A DNA stretch of 64,000 bases from contig DDXV01000048.1 of NCBI GenBank assembly GCA_002347815.1, positions 6,585-70,584 on the forward strand, read 5' to 3'. The stretch comes from Syntrophaceae bacterium UBA2251. Its GTDB lineage: Bacteria; Desulfobacterota; Syntrophia; Syntrophales; UBA2251. Made by a program: the position numbers and the translations under genes. This document shows positions 42,866 through 52,252 of the stretch, one piece after another. Below the pieces are notes generated by a model, which was given only the letters and a program-made list of their open reading frames with translations, was not told where the DNA came from and did not search any database. Each line of letters begins with the position of its first letter. Within the stretch, counting starts at the first letter, position 1.

Positions 42866-43276
42866 ATGTACTCCAAGAAAGTCGTCATCCGCTATACCGC
42901 CGACATCGTTGAGGAGCCGCTCATCTATCAGCTCGTCAAACGGTATGACCTCGTTTTCAACATCCTGAAGGCCCGCATCTTTCCCCGCCGGGAAGGCGTC
43001 ATCGTCCTGGAGCTCACGGGCACCCGGGAGAATTTCGATCTGGGGATCCGTTTCCTGAGGGAAAAGGGGTTGAATGTCGAACCCCTGTCCAAGAGCGTCA
43101 GCCAAAACCCGGAGAAGTGCGTCCACTGCGGCGCCTGCACGGGGTTCTGTCCGACCAGCGCCCTGTACCTCGACCGCACCACCATGAAGGTCCTCTTCGA
43201 GCCGGAGAAGTGCAACGGGTGCGAGCTGTGCGTGTCCGCCTGTCCCTCCCGGGCGATGGAGGTCAATCTCTTTTAG
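42866..43276 (+). CDS. NIL-domain 4Fe-4S ferredoxin
   Basis: A 136-residue protein: residues 1-~75 are a NIL domain (KKVVIRYTADIVEEPLIYQLVKRY, FNILKARIFPRREGVIVLEL). Two [4Fe-4S] motifs follow (CVHCGACTGFCP and CNGCELCVSACP). This is the arrangement of the ferredoxin partner of the DUF39 sulfurtransferase in the O-acetylhomoserine-independent homocysteine pathway of methanogens and some anaerobes. No DUF39 gene is in the window. CGGAAGGACATCC precedes the ATG; a strong promoter drives it. Confidence 0.88.
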   Translation: MYSKKVVIRYTADIVEEPLIYQLVKRYDLVFNILKARIFPRREGVIVLELTGTRENFDLGIRFLREKGLNVEPLSKSVSQNPEKCVHCGACTGFCPTSALYLDRTTMKVLFEPEKCNGCELCVSACPSRAMEVNLF

Positions 43277-43279
43277 GGA

Positions 43280-43633
43280 TCATTTGCGCTCCGGGGACGG
43301 CGGTTGCTGCGGCGTCCCCTTGAGTTTGTCGAGGGTCTGGGAGAGTTCCTTCCCCTTGCCGTAGATGTCCCGGCCCGTCCGATAGGCGCCCTTCCCCTTT
43401 TCCACCGCGCTCTCCGTCTTGGCCTTGGCGCCCTGCAGGGTCTGCTTCATCTTCTGGGGCATGGTGGCCGGATCCTGGAAGTAGTAGTAGCCGGCCAGGC
43501 CGAAGAGGATGAGAACCACGAGCAGGGCCAGCTTGACGAGTTTTTTCAGCATGAAATAGAGGATCAGGAGGGCGCCGAAGATCGCCACCAGTATGCCGGC
43601 CGGGGTCGAAAGGCAGTGGAAAACCTGTTCCAT
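43280..43633 (-). CDS. Small membrane protein of unknown function
   Basis: A 117-residue protein from ATG 43633, where AGGAGGA is correctly spaced; the ATG at 43639 is too close to it. Two adjacent membrane helices (GILVAIFGALLILYFML and LVKLALLVVLILFGLAGYYYF) precede a hydrophilic, Lys-rich helical tail (MPQKMKQTLQGAKAKTESAVEKGKGAYRTG...). The tail resembles stress-type amphipathic repeats. Family not recognised. Its end abuts the convergent NIL-ferredoxin stop with 3 bp between. Confidence 0.65.
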   Translation of the reverse strand: MEQVFHCLSTPAGILVAIFGALLILYFMLKKLVKLALLVVLILFGLAGYYYFQDPATMPQKMKQTLQGAKAKTESAVEKGKGAYRTGRDIYGKGKELSQTLDKLKGTPQQPPSPERK

Positions 43634-43742
43634 GATCATTCCTCCTGGGTCTGGCCGGTGATTTTAACGGAATCTGCAGTCAAAATCCAGCACTCCTTTT
43701 GAACCGGAAGGGGCCGCGGTCGGCGGCCGCCGGGTTAAGGCC

Positions 43743-43771
43743 TTGACAAAAGCGGAGCGGCTCTTTAGAGT
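43743..43771 (+). promoter_or_regulatory. Promoter for the mtaB-rnc operon
   Basis: TTGACA (43743-43748) and TAGAGT (43766-43771), 17-bp spacer. The expected leader is ~125 nt to ATG 43902. Confidence 0.68.
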
Positions 43772-43901
43772 TTGAAGCCGACCGCAGCAGGGGCGGGCCC
43801 CGCCCGGGCAAGACGGGGCGATCCCGCGGTCTGCCGATTCCGGCCCGGGGGGGTCCCGGCCGGCAGGAGGCGCCGTCGAATCGGAAGGAACCCGTCGTGG
43901 A

Positions 43902-45203
43902 ATGAGGATCTCGGTCGTCACCCTCGGGTGCAAGGTCAACCAATGCGAATCGGCCGCGCTGACGGAAGCGTTCGCGGCCCGGGGGCACACGTCCGTCGGG
44001 CCGGACGAGCCGGCCGATGTCTGCGTCGTCAACACCTGCACCGTGACCGGACGGACCGACTATCAGTCCCGGCAGAGCATCCGGAAGGTCGTCCGCGAGC
44101 ATCCGGACGCCACCGTGATCGTGACGGGCTGCTACGCCCAGACCCGCCCGGACGCGATCGCGGACATCCCGGGCGTCTCCCTGATCGTCGGGACGGAGGA
44201 CAAGGAACGCATCCCCGACCTGGTGGCGGAGCCTCTTCCGGAAAGACCCCGCCGGATCGTGGGGGACCCGGCCGGGATCAGGACCTGCAGCGCCCCCCCG
44301 CTCGACCGCTTTTCCGGCCACACCCGGGCCTTCCTCAAGATCCAGGACGGCTGCAATGCCTTCTGCAGCTACTGCATCGTCCCTTACGCGCGGGGCCGGA
44401 GCCGGAGCCTGCCGGAGGAGGACGTCCTGGAGCGCCTGCGCCGTCTGGGCCGCAACGGCTATCGGGAGGTCGTCCTGACGGGCATCCACCTCGGGGCCTA
44501 CGGCCAGGACCTGGAGCCGCCCACCGATCTCGCCCGCCTCCTTCGGCGGGCGGAAACCGCCGCACCGGTGGAGCGACTCCGCCTCAGCTCCCTCGAACCG
44601 CTGGAGGCCGAGGGCGTTGCCGAGACGATCCGGGCCGGCCGCCGGATCTGCCCGCATCTGCACATCCCGCTCCAGAGCGGCGACGACGGCGTTCTGGCCG
44701 CCATGAACCGGCACTACGACAGCGCCTTCTTCGCCGGTCTGATCCGCCGCCTGGTCGATGCGATCCCCGATCTCGGCGTCGGCGTTGACGTTCTGGCCGG
44801 CTTTCCCGGCGAATCGGAGAACGCCTTCCTCCGGACGGTGGCGCTGCTCGAGGCCCTGCCCGTCGCCTATCTCCATGTCTTCCCCTATTCCCGCCGGCCC
44901 GGCACGGCGGCGGCGGACCTGCCCGGCCAGGTCCCCGAAGCGGAGAAGAAGAACCGGTGCGAGACGCTGCGGGCGCTGAGTCAGAGAAAGCGCCAGGCCT
45001 TTGCGGAGCGCTTCGTCGGCCGGACGCTGTCCGTTCTGATCGAGGACAAGCGCGACCCGGCCACGGGCCTGAAGCGGGGCTTCTCGGAGAACTACATCCC
45101 GGTGCTGGTGGAGAGCGGACCGGGCGCCGCGGCCCGGCGCATCGTTCCGGTCCGGACCGAACGGGCGTCCGCAGGCCGGTTGTTCGGAAGGGTGGCGCCA
45201 TGA
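43902..45203 (+). CDS. mtaB: tRNA t6A37 methylthiotransferase MtaB
   Basis: Radical SAM enzyme that adds a methylthio group to t6A37 in tRNAs reading ANN codons. N-terminal UPF0004 domain: ISVVTLGCKVNQCESA, VCVVNTCTVTGRTDYQSRQSIRK and VIVTGCYAQTRPD hold three cluster cysteines. The radical SAM cluster is GCNAFCSYCIVPYARG. LTGIHLGAYGQDLEP and HLHIPLQSGDD are MtaB-type motifs. A C-terminal TRAM-like segment ends the protein. Its stop overlaps the rnc start (ATGA), so the two are translationally coupled. Confidence 0.95.
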   Translation: MRISVVTLGCKVNQCESAALTEAFAARGHTSVGPDEPADVCVVNTCTVTGRTDYQSRQSIRKVVREHPDATVIVTGCYAQTRPDAIADIPGVSLIVGTEDKERIPDLVAEPLPERPRRIVGDPAGIRTCSAPPLDRFSGHTRAFLKIQDGCNAFCSYCIVPYARGRSRSLPEEDVLERLRRLGRNGYREVVLTGIHLGAYGQDLEPPTDLARLLRRAETAAPVERLRLSSLEPLEAEGVAETIRAGRRICPHLHIPLQSGDDGVLAAMNRHYDSAFFAGLIRRLVDAIPDLGVGVDVLAGFPGESENAFLRTVALLEALPVAYLHVFPYSRRPGTAAADLPGQVPEAEKKNRCETLRALSQRKRQAFAERFVGRTLSVLIEDKRDPATGLKRGFSENYIPVLVESGPGAAARRIVPVRTERASAGRLFGRVAP

Positions 45204-45907
45204 AGGAGGAGCGCGTCCGGGCCCTCAAACGGTGCGAGGAGACGCTCCAGTACCGTTTCCGCGACCTCTCGCTTCTCGATCACGCCCTGACCCACCGGTC
45301 CTACGCCAACGAGAACGCGGCCCTGGGGATCAAGGATAACGAACGTCTGGAATTCCTGGGGGACGCCGTTCTGGAATTGTGCATCAGCGACCTGCTCATG
45401 AGGCGGTTCCCGGATCATGCGGAAGGCGACCTCACGAAGCTCCGGGCGGCCGTCGTCAACGAGCGCCCCCTTGCCGAGTTGGCCCTGCGGCTGGACATCG
45501 GCGCCCACCTGCTGTTGGGCCGGGGCGAGGCGGCCAGCGGCGGGAGCGCCAAGCCCTCCCTCCTGGCGAACGCCCTGGAGGCGGTGATCGCCGCCGTCTA
45601 CCTGGACAGCACCTATCTGGAAACCCTGGCCTTCATCGGCCGCCTGTTTTCGGCCGCCATCGCCGAAGGGACGCGGGCCCTGTTCTATCAGGACTTCAAG
45701 AGCGCCCTGCAGGAGATCTGCCAGGAGCGCTACCACGCCATTCCCCGGTACACCGTGGAGGCGGCGGACGGACCGGATCACGACAAGGTCTTCGAGATCC
45801 GCGTGGCCGTGGCCGACGTCCTGACCGCCACCGGCCGGGGCCGGACCAAGAAAGAGGCGGAACAGGAAGCGGCCCGCAAGGCCCTGCTCGCCCTGGAGGC
45901 CGCCTGA
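45200..45907 (+). CDS. rnc: Ribonuclease III
   Basis: Double-strand-specific RNase for rRNA and mRNA processing. The signature NERLEFLGDAVLELCISD and the earlier LLDHALTHRSYANE, then LANALEAVIAAVYLD (catalytic Glu) are intact. A C-terminal dsRBD covers residues ~160-232 (DFKSALQEICQERYHAIPRY ... GRGRTKKEAEQEAARKALLAL). The start at 45200 is fixed by the ATGA overlap with mtaB; the longer frame to 44957 is mtaB read in another frame. Confidence 0.96.
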   Translation: MKEERVRALKRCEETLQYRFRDLSLLDHALTHRSYANENAALGIKDNERLEFLGDAVLELCISDLLMRRFPDHAEGDLTKLRAAVVNERPLAELALRLDIGAHLLLGRGEAASGGSAKPSLLANALEAVIAAVYLDSTYLETLAFIGRLFSAAIAEGTRALFYQDFKSALQEICQERYHAIPRYTVEAADGPDHDKVFEIRVAVADVLTATGRGRTKKEAEQEAARKALLALEAA

Positions 45908-45917
45908 AGGGTCGCGC

Positions 45918-46976
45918 ATGGACAGCCCCCTGATCATCCCGATCTTCATCCCCTATCAGGGTTGCCCCCGGCGCTGCATCTACTGCAACGAACACATCAC
46001 CGCCGGCAGCCCCCAGCCGCCGCCGACCGCCGCCGCCCTGAAGAGGCAGATTCTCGCCAGCCGCCACCGGACGCGGCGCCACCCGCCCCGGGTCGAAATC
46101 GCCTTCTACGGCGGCACCTTCACCGGCCTGGATCGGGAAGCCCAGGCGGCCCTGCTCGCCCCCGCCACCGCCTGTCTCCGGGAAGGCCTCGTGCAGGGCA
46201 TCCGGATCTCCACCCGTCCCGATGAAATCGATGACGCCGCCGCCCAGTTCCTGCGGACCGCCGGGGTGTGGACGGTCGAGATCGGCGCCCAGTCCCTGGT
46301 CGACGCCGTCCTGGAAAAGAGCCGGAGGGGATACACGGCGGAGGACGTGGTCCGGACCGTCACGCGCCTCAAGACGAAAGGCTTCGCCACGGGGTTGCAC
46401 CTGATGATCGGCCTGCCGGGGGAGGACGGGGCCGCGTTCGCCGAGACCGTCCGGCGGGCCGTCGCCCTGCAGCCGGACATGGTCCGGCTGCACCCCACGC
46501 TGGTCTTCCGGGGGACCGAACTGGCGGACCTCTACCGCGCCGGCGCCTATGCGCCCCTGTCCCTTGAAGACACCCTGGCGGCCTGCCGGCATGCCCTCAG
46601 GGCCTTCGAGAGCGCCGGCATTCCCGTGATCCGCCTCGGTGTGCAGACGACCCCCGAGATGGAGGCGCCCGGGGTGGTGCTCGCCGGCCCGTATCACCCC
46701 GCGCTCCGGAGCCGGGTCGAAGAATCCATCGCCGGCGAGATGGCGGCGCGCCTGCTGGCCGCGCTCCCCGTTTGCCGCCGGACGGTCCTCTTCACCGCCG
46801 CCCCGACCCTGGCGGCCCACCTGAAGGGCCGGAAGAAGGCCCAGCTTGAGACCTTGCAGAAGGATTTCGATCTGGCCGGCGTGGAGGTTGCGGTCGATCC
46901 CTCCTCGCCCGGCGATGTCCTGACCCTCACCGTGGGGGACCGGACGGAACGGACCGGCCGCTGGGGTCCGCTCTGA
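45918..46976 (+). CDS. Radical SAM protein, Elp3-like without acetyltransferase domain
   Basis: 352 residues with the cluster motif GCPRRCIYCNEH (C-x3-C-x2-C) at the N-terminus. Motifs FYGGTFTGL, IRISTRPDEID, VEIGAQSLVDAVLEKSRRGYTAEDV and GLHLMIGLPGEDGAAF match the Elp3/oxygen-independent coproporphyrinogen-oxidase-like branch. There is no GNAT domain. The same family sits beside rnc in many anaerobes. GAAGGG precedes ATG 45918, 10 bp after rnc, so it is the third gene of the operon. Substrate unknown, plausibly tRNA-related. Confidence 0.87.
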   Translation: MDSPLIIPIFIPYQGCPRRCIYCNEHITAGSPQPPPTAAALKRQILASRHRTRRHPPRVEIAFYGGTFTGLDREAQAALLAPATACLREGLVQGIRISTRPDEIDDAAAQFLRTAGVWTVEIGAQSLVDAVLEKSRRGYTAEDVVRTVTRLKTKGFATGLHLMIGLPGEDGAAFAETVRRAVALQPDMVRLHPTLVFRGTELADLYRAGAYAPLSLEDTLAACRHALRAFESAGIPVIRLGVQTTPEMEAPGVVLAGPYHPALRSRVEESIAGEMAARLLAALPVCRRTVLFTAAPTLAAHLKGRKKAQLETLQKDFDLAGVEVAVDPSSPGDVLTLTVGDRTERTGRWGPL

Positions 46977-47103
46977 CGCGGCCGCCCCTTCCCCGGCCAT
47001 TTGCCCGGTGACAATCGTCCCGGTCCTATGTTAACCTGCGTATCCTCCGGGAAGGATGCAGGACCTTCCCGAGGCGGATCGCACCAAAATCAGGAGGCTG
47101 GCG

Positions 47104-48270
47104 ATGCAGGATTTCACGTTTTTTCTTCCCACGCGCGTGGTGTTCGGATGCGGAAAGGTTCGGCGGGTCGGTGAGGAGTGCCGAAGGCTCGGGGGCAAGA
47201 AGGCGTTCGTCATCACCGGGACGACGGCCACCGCGACGTCGGCCGGGTTCGCCGCCATGCTCGAGTCGATGCGGGAGGCGGACCTCCCGTTCGAGGTCTA
47301 TGACCGGATCGAGCACGACCCGACGCTCGAAGCCATCGAGGCGGGGCGGCAGGCCGCCCTGCAGTGCGGGGCGGACCTGATCGTCGCCTACGGCGGCGGA
47401 AGCCCGATGGATGCCGGCAAGGCCGTCGCCATGTTCGCGACAAACAAGGGCGCCGTCGAGGAGTACCTGTCCGTCAAGAAGGTCTTCAAGCTCCCGGGAC
47501 TTCCCTTCCTCGCCATTCCGACGACGGCGGGGTCCGGCTCCGAGGTGACGGCGGCCATGGTGATCCGGGACGATGAGCGGAAACAGAAGACCGGCCTCTC
47601 CCACCCCCTCGCCTTCGCCAAGACGGCCGTCATCGATCCGGAAACCCACGTGAGCATGCCGCCCGCGGTGACCGCCGCGACGGGCATGGACGCCCTGACC
47701 CACGCCATCGAGGCGTATACGTCCAAGAGCCACCAGCCCTTCAGCGATGCCTTCTGCCTCCAGGCCATCCGCCTGATCGGGGAAAACCTCCGCCGGGCCA
47801 CGGGCAACGGGGCGGACCTCGCGGCCCGCTCCCGCATGGCGGCGGCCAGCACGCTCGCGGGGGTCGGCTTCACCTTCGCCAGCCTGGGCTCCGTGCACGG
47901 CCTCGCGCACGCCATCGGCGCCCGCTTCGAGGTTCCCCACGGTGTGGCCAACGCCCTGATGCTGCCCTACGTCATGGAAGCCAGCATCATCGCGGACATG
48001 CCTCGCTTCCGGGACATTGCGGCGGCGCTGGGCGAAAACATCTCGGGCCTCAGCCTGCGCGACGCGGCCTTCGCTGCCGTGGACGCCGTGAATATCCTCA
48101 AGGCCGACCTGGATATTCCCCGCTGCCTGACGGACGTCGGCGTCCGGGAACGGGCGCTCAAGGACATCACCGAGGACGCCCTGGCCTATCGCCTCCGCCC
48201 GCTCGCTCCCCGCGATTTCTGCCGCGCCGATTTTCAGCGCATCCTGAATCGCGCGATGGGAAAACCCTGA
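47104..48270 (+). CDS. Iron-containing alcohol dehydrogenase
   Basis: A 388-residue group III Fe-ADH. NAD(P)-binding GGGSPMDAGKAVAM and PTTAGSGSEVTAAMVI are in the N-domain. The metal-binding C-domain has GMDALTHAIEAYTSK and LGSVHGLAHAIGARFEVPHGVAN, supplying the His ligands. AGGAGGCTGGCG precedes ATG 47104. It probably interconverts an alcohol and an aldehyde in fermentation; the exact substrate is not predictable. Monocistronic. Confidence 0.94.
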   Translation: MQDFTFFLPTRVVFGCGKVRRVGEECRRLGGKKAFVITGTTATATSAGFAAMLESMREADLPFEVYDRIEHDPTLEAIEAGRQAALQCGADLIVAYGGGSPMDAGKAVAMFATNKGAVEEYLSVKKVFKLPGLPFLAIPTTAGSGSEVTAAMVIRDDERKQKTGLSHPLAFAKTAVIDPETHVSMPPAVTAATGMDALTHAIEAYTSKSHQPFSDAFCLQAIRLIGENLRRATGNGADLAARSRMAAASTLAGVGFTFASLGSVHGLAHAIGARFEVPHGVANALMLPYVMEASIIADMPRFRDIAAALGENISGLSLRDAAFAAVDAVNILKADLDIPRCLTDVGVRERALKDITEDALAYRLRPLAPRDFCRADFQRILNRAMGKP

Positions 48271-48345
48271 GCGAGGATGCGCGGCGCCATCCGCGGTCGG
48301 ACTTCCGCCACCCCGGGTATCAAGATTGACGGTCTTCCCGCGCCG

Positions 48346-50043
48346 CTAAGCGAGCGCCTTCAGACGGCGCTCGCCTAAGCGCATGGGCAGGACCACGGCC
48401 AGGACGCAGAGCAGAATCACCAGCGCAAAAGAGATCGCCAGCCAGACCCACTGCAGGAGGGCGAGGCCCCGGCCGTTGAGCGACGCCATGAAGACGCTGT
48501 AGACCGGTCCGGCCTCCAGGATGACGATGAACCCGATGAACCCGGCGCAGAGGATCATGAAGAGCAGCCCCCCGAAACTGGTGACCGCCTGGGCCGGATT
48601 CTCCGACTGAAAATCGGGATAGGCGGCGCCCAGTCCCACGCCCATGGCCACGATGCCGGGCACCATCAGCAGAACCGTCGCCGTCGACAGGATCATCATC
48701 AGGTCCGTGACCCGCAGCAGGAGGTTGGTCGCGACGATCAGAAATTCCGCCAGGATCGCGAGCGGGAGAAAATACACCCAAAACTTCACCCACAGAAACG
48801 ACCGGATCGACACGGGCGCGGCCCGGACGATCCAGAAGGCGACGCCCTCCGTGCTCACCGCCGGGAAGACGAAGCGGGCTGACAGGGCCGTCAGGACAAA
48901 GGCGGCCAGCCCCATGTTCAGGAAGGAAAACAGGTTCTGGAGATAAAACGTCTTGATGGGGGTCTTGTCCAGCGGCAGAACGGAAAAATTGTAAAGATAA
49001 ACCACGATCAGGGCAATCATCAGGAAGATCTGCGGCCACTGGGTCTGATCCCGGGTGAACGTCTTGATTTCCTTGACGGCGAACGCCCGCGTCGGGCCGG
49101 ACAGAAAGCCCAGCAGCCAGGCGCTGGCCGCCCGCCGCCCCTGGCGCGACGGGAGCAGCCGTTCGGCCGTGGTCTGCGCCTTCGAGAAGCCCGGGAAGTA
49201 AGCCGCTCCGGCGATCCACGTCATGAGATACCCCAGCGCCGCCGCGCCGCTCCAGAGCAGCGCCAGGTTGAAGAGCGCGCCCGCACGGTTTCCGGAAAGC
49301 GCCCCCCGGAGGCTGTCATAGATCCAGGTGGAGGGAAGCCAGGGCGACCCGGGTGTCTCCAGGGACCTGAAATACAGCAGGACGGAGGCGAAGGTGTCCG
49401 GATTGGTCAGCTGTTCCGGCCGCATCATCCGGAAGGCGATCAGCAGGATGACGAACAGGACGAGGCTGAGAAAGACGAAGACCGTGCGAATACGCCCCGC
49501 CGGGAGAAACCGGGCGACCAGGACCACCGCGATGGCGCTCAGGGCGGACCCGATGAGACAGAAAGGCAGGAGGGCGCCCAGCGTCGTGGCATAAAAAAGG
49601 ACGCCCGCCCGGTAAACGATGCCGTAGGAAAGAAAGATCGGCAGGCTGTAGACGACGACCATCCAGGCGCTGTCGATCGTGCTTTCGATCCAGCGGGCCA
49701 GAAAGATCTGCGCCGGCGACACGGGCAGGGCGTGAACCAGGACGAGGTCGCGGCTCAGGTAGAACTTGGACAGCGCGGCGATGATGCTGCTGAACATCAG
49801 CAGGGCGAAGAACGTGATGAGCACCATGGACAGGAGCTTGTACGCCAGGATGTCGCCGAAGCCCTCCACCCCCTGGAAGTACCGCAGGACGCGGTAGAAG
49901 ACGGTGAAGATGCCCGCCCAGAACAGGAAACCGATCCCGCCGAAGAGCAGCCATTTGATGTTCCGGGGTTCCCGGTCCCGCGCGACATTCCCGTTCAGAA
50001 AGGACCAGAGCCGGGGTTTCAGCAGGGTCAAGACGCCGTTCAT
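48346..50043 (-). CDS. ABC transporter permease, ABC-2-like
   Basis: 565 residues with about twelve hydrophobic segments (for example WLLFGGIGFLFWAGIFTVFY, MVLITFFALLMFSSIIAAL, VFVFLSLVLFVILLIAF, ILCVLAVVLPM). The N-terminal cytoplasmic stretch is short. It follows the ATPase gene with an ATGA overlap, which makes it the membrane part of the same exporter. The family is typical of large, full-length permeases associated with transglutaminase-like proteins. Cargo unknown. Confidence 0.85.
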   Translation of the reverse strand: MNGVLTLLKPRLWSFLNGNVARDREPRNIKWLLFGGIGFLFWAGIFTVFYRVLRYFQGVEGFGDILAYKLLSMVLITFFALLMFSSIIAALSKFYLSRDLVLVHALPVSPAQIFLARWIESTIDSAWMVVVYSLPIFLSYGIVYRAGVLFYATTLGALLPFCLIGSALSAIAVVLVARFLPAGRIRTVFVFLSLVLFVILLIAFRMMRPEQLTNPDTFASVLLYFRSLETPGSPWLPSTWIYDSLRGALSGNRAGALFNLALLWSGAAALGYLMTWIAGAAYFPGFSKAQTTAERLLPSRQGRRAASAWLLGFLSGPTRAFAVKEIKTFTRDQTQWPQIFLMIALIVVYLYNFSVLPLDKTPIKTFYLQNLFSFLNMGLAAFVLTALSARFVFPAVSTEGVAFWIVRAAPVSIRSFLWVKFWVYFLPLAILAEFLIVATNLLLRVTDLMMILSTATVLLMVPGIVAMGVGLGAAYPDFQSENPAQAVTSFGGLLFMILCAGFIGFIVILEAGPVYSVFMASLNGRGLALLQWVWLAISFALVILLCVLAVVLPMRLGERRLKALA

Positions 50044-50774
50044 GAAGGGGCCTGCTCCTCCGTCAGCTTGAGAAAAACCTCTTCCAGATCGGCCTGCTGC
50101 GCCTGGGCCAGCCGCTTCAGCTCCCGGGTCGTTCCCAGGGCGATCAGCGCGCCCCGATGGATGATGCCGATCCGGTCGCAGAGGTCCTCAGCGACGCTCA
50201 GGGTGTGGGTGGACATGAAGACGGCGGTTCCCCGCCGGGCCAGATCCTTCAGGATGTCCTTGACCATCTTGATGGCGGCCGGATCGAGGCCGACCATCGG
50301 CTCGTCCACCACGAGCACCCTGGGATCGTGGAGCAGGGCGGCCGAGATGACCAGGCGCTGCTTCATGCCGTGGGAATAGGCCTCGATCAGGTCGTGCGAC
50401 CAGTCGAACAGGCCGAATGTCCGGAGCAGATCCTCGGCCTTTGGACGGAAGGTTCCGTCGCCCACCCCGTACAGGTCCGCGGAAAACCGCATGAACTCCA
50501 TCCCGGTCAGCTTTTCGTAGAGGAAGGGCCGGTCGGGAATGAAGCCGATCCGCCGTTTGGCCTCCTCCGGCCGGGCCGCCATGTCGATCCCGTCGATGAC
50601 GACGGCGCCCGCCGTCGGGGAGAGCGTTCCTCCCATCATGCGGATCGTCGTGGTCTTGCCGGCCCCGTTCGGTCCGATGAACCCGAAGATCTCCCCGGCG
50701 GCCACGGACAGGCTCAGCCGGTCCACGGCCAGCGTTTTCCCGTAACGTTTGGTCAAGTCGGTCAGTTCGATCAT
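50040..50774 (-). CDS. ABC transporter ATP-binding protein
   Basis: A 244-residue ATPase: Walker A GPNGAGKTTT, signature YSHGMKQRLVISAALLHDP, Walker B VLVVDEPMVGLDP and the H-loop STHTLS are all present. Start ATG 50774 overlaps the transglutaminase stop by 4 bp; the longer frame is a shadow. No strong ribosome site is seen, consistent with translational coupling. Together with the permease it forms an ABC-2 exporter. Confidence 0.93.
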   Translation of the reverse strand: MIELTDLTKRYGKTLAVDRLSLSVAAGEIFGFIGPNGAGKTTTIRMMGGTLSPTAGAVVIDGIDMAARPEEAKRRIGFIPDRPFLYEKLTGMEFMRFSADLYGVGDGTFRPKAEDLLRTFGLFDWSHDLIEAYSHGMKQRLVISAALLHDPRVLVVDEPMVGLDPAAIKMVKDILKDLARRGTAVFMSTHTLSVAEDLCDRIGIIHRGALIALGTTRELKRLAQAQQADLEEVFLKLTEEQAPS

Positions 50775-52252
50775 TTTTTCGTATCCACGATCTCCAGGCG
50801 GATGTCCCCGATGATCCCCGCCAGATCGATCTGGCGGTCGGCCTCCCCCCGGACGAGACGGATGTGGGTGACATCCGCCGGCATCTGCCCCATCGTCGCG
50901 TCGGCCGTCACCCACCCGTCGACGTACAGGACATTCCAGGCGTGGTAATAGAACCGCCCCTTCAGATACACCAGGCCCGCCTCGATCTGCGCCGGGATGC
51001 CCGCCGCCCGGGCGAGCGCGGCCAGGAGCACGGCGTGCTCGTTGCAGTCCCCCACGCGATGGGTCAGGGTTTCCAGGGCATTCGGAACGGACAGCACCGG
51101 CCGCTTCTCCACGTTCCGGTACACCCAGTCCACGAGCTTCCGGGCCTTGACCGCATCGCCGTCCCCGGGGGAGACGATCCGGGCCGCCCGGGCGCGAATC
51201 TCCGGATGGTCCGACTGGATGAAGGGCGTCGCCTGCGGGAACGGACGCATTTCCGCCGGGAGCGCGTCCCGGGTCGTCCGGGCCGCGGGCATCGCCTCCC
51301 GCACGACCGTGAGCCGGCCCTGTTCATACTGCTGTCGGCCGCCGTCGAGCGACAGCGATTCGGGCCGGACGTTTGCCAGGCGGACGGTCATTTGCGCCAG
51401 GGCCTCCGGCGCGTCGAGGCGCACCCGCGAGGGGATCGACGCGGCGTCGGTCAGATCGGTGCTGGCGGCCAGCGTCAACCCGTCCAGCGCCCGGTCTTTC
51501 GTGACCTGTTCGACGGTCATCCCCAGCAGGCCCTGTTCCCTCAGGACCCCGCCGTCTTCCCCCAGCCACGCCACCTGCCGGGCGCCCATGAAATCCACCG
51601 CGACCTTGCGGGCCGCGTGCGGCCGTCCCATGATTTGGATCGTTTCACGCTCCAGGACCTTGACCCGCACCGGGCGCTCGGCCATCGAGGCCGGATCGAA
51701 GACGTTCAGGGTCATCTCCTGACCGGTTGCGAGCGCCCTGCCCCGGAGCGCCTCGTAAAGGCTGTTGGACAGGTGGGGGGCCTCCCGGAGCGCGATCCGG
51801 ATTTGCTTCTCCGCCGACGGCGGCCCTTGATAAACGATGGCTTGCCGCCCCCGGACCTCCCCGCGCACGACGAAGCGGAAGAGACTGGATTGAAGATCGA
51901 AGCGGAAGGCGGACAGGGTCCCGTCCGGATTCAGATCCCCGGTCGTTTTCATGCGGATGTCCTGAACGACCCCCATCGTATTGATCCGCAGCAGGCCGGA
52001 TTCCTCGAAACGATACCCCCGGGGGACGCGCTGCATCCGACGGTGCGAATAGCCTATTTTTCGCCCGTTCTGGTAGACGGCCATCCATCGGTCTTCATCA
52101 GCCCGGGAGGGGCCGGCGGAAGACGCGGCCGGTCCGGACCCGGGGAGCAGGGCCCCGGGAAAGACGTCCAGGCGAACGGCGAGCAGCGCCAGAAAAAGCA
52201 GGACAAACAGGCCTCCGGCGATCCCATGCCCTTTGATTCTCGCGGACGTCAC
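50771..52252 (-). CDS. Membrane-anchored transglutaminase-like protein
   Basis: 493 residues from GTG 52252, chosen because GGGGGAGGGGTC precedes it and the frame then opens with a signal anchor (GHGIAGGLFVLLFLALLAVRL). The reading to 53095 is not coding. Residues ~55-340 are an extracytoplasmic beta-rich region. The C-terminal transglutaminase-like core has Cys403 in RVGDCNEHAVLLAALARAAGIPA, His437 in YYHAWNVLY and Asp451 in GWVTADATMG, a complete triad. It may act as a protease, peptide ligase or peptidoglycan-linked enzyme. It heads the operon with the ABC ATPase and permease. Confidence 0.85.
   Translation of the reverse strand: MTSARIKGHGIAGGLFVLLFLALLAVRLDVFPGALLPGSGPAASSAGPSRADEDRWMAVYQNGRKIGYSHRRMQRVPRGYRFEESGLLRINTMGVVQDIRMKTTGDLNPDGTLSAFRFDLQSSLFRFVVRGEVRGRQAIVYQGPPSAEKQIRIALREAPHLSNSLYEALRGRALATGQEMTLNVFDPASMAERPVRVKVLERETIQIMGRPHAARKVAVDFMGARQVAWLGEDGGVLREQGLLGMTVEQVTKDRALDGLTLAASTDLTDAASIPSRVRLDAPEALAQMTVRLANVRPESLSLDGGRQQYEQGRLTVVREAMPAARTTRDALPAEMRPFPQATPFIQSDHPEIRARAARIVSPGDGDAVKARKLVDWVYRNVEKRPVLSVPNALETLTHRVGDCNEHAVLLAALARAAGIPAQIEAGLVYLKGRFYYHAWNVLYVDGWVTADATMGQMPADVTHIRLVRGEADRQIDLAGIIGDIRLEIVDTKK

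Noticed and set aside
47008..47032. Promoter upstream of the iron alcohol dehydrogenase (GTGACA ... TATGTT)
   Set aside because: The spacer is only 13 bp, too short for a sigma-70 promoter.
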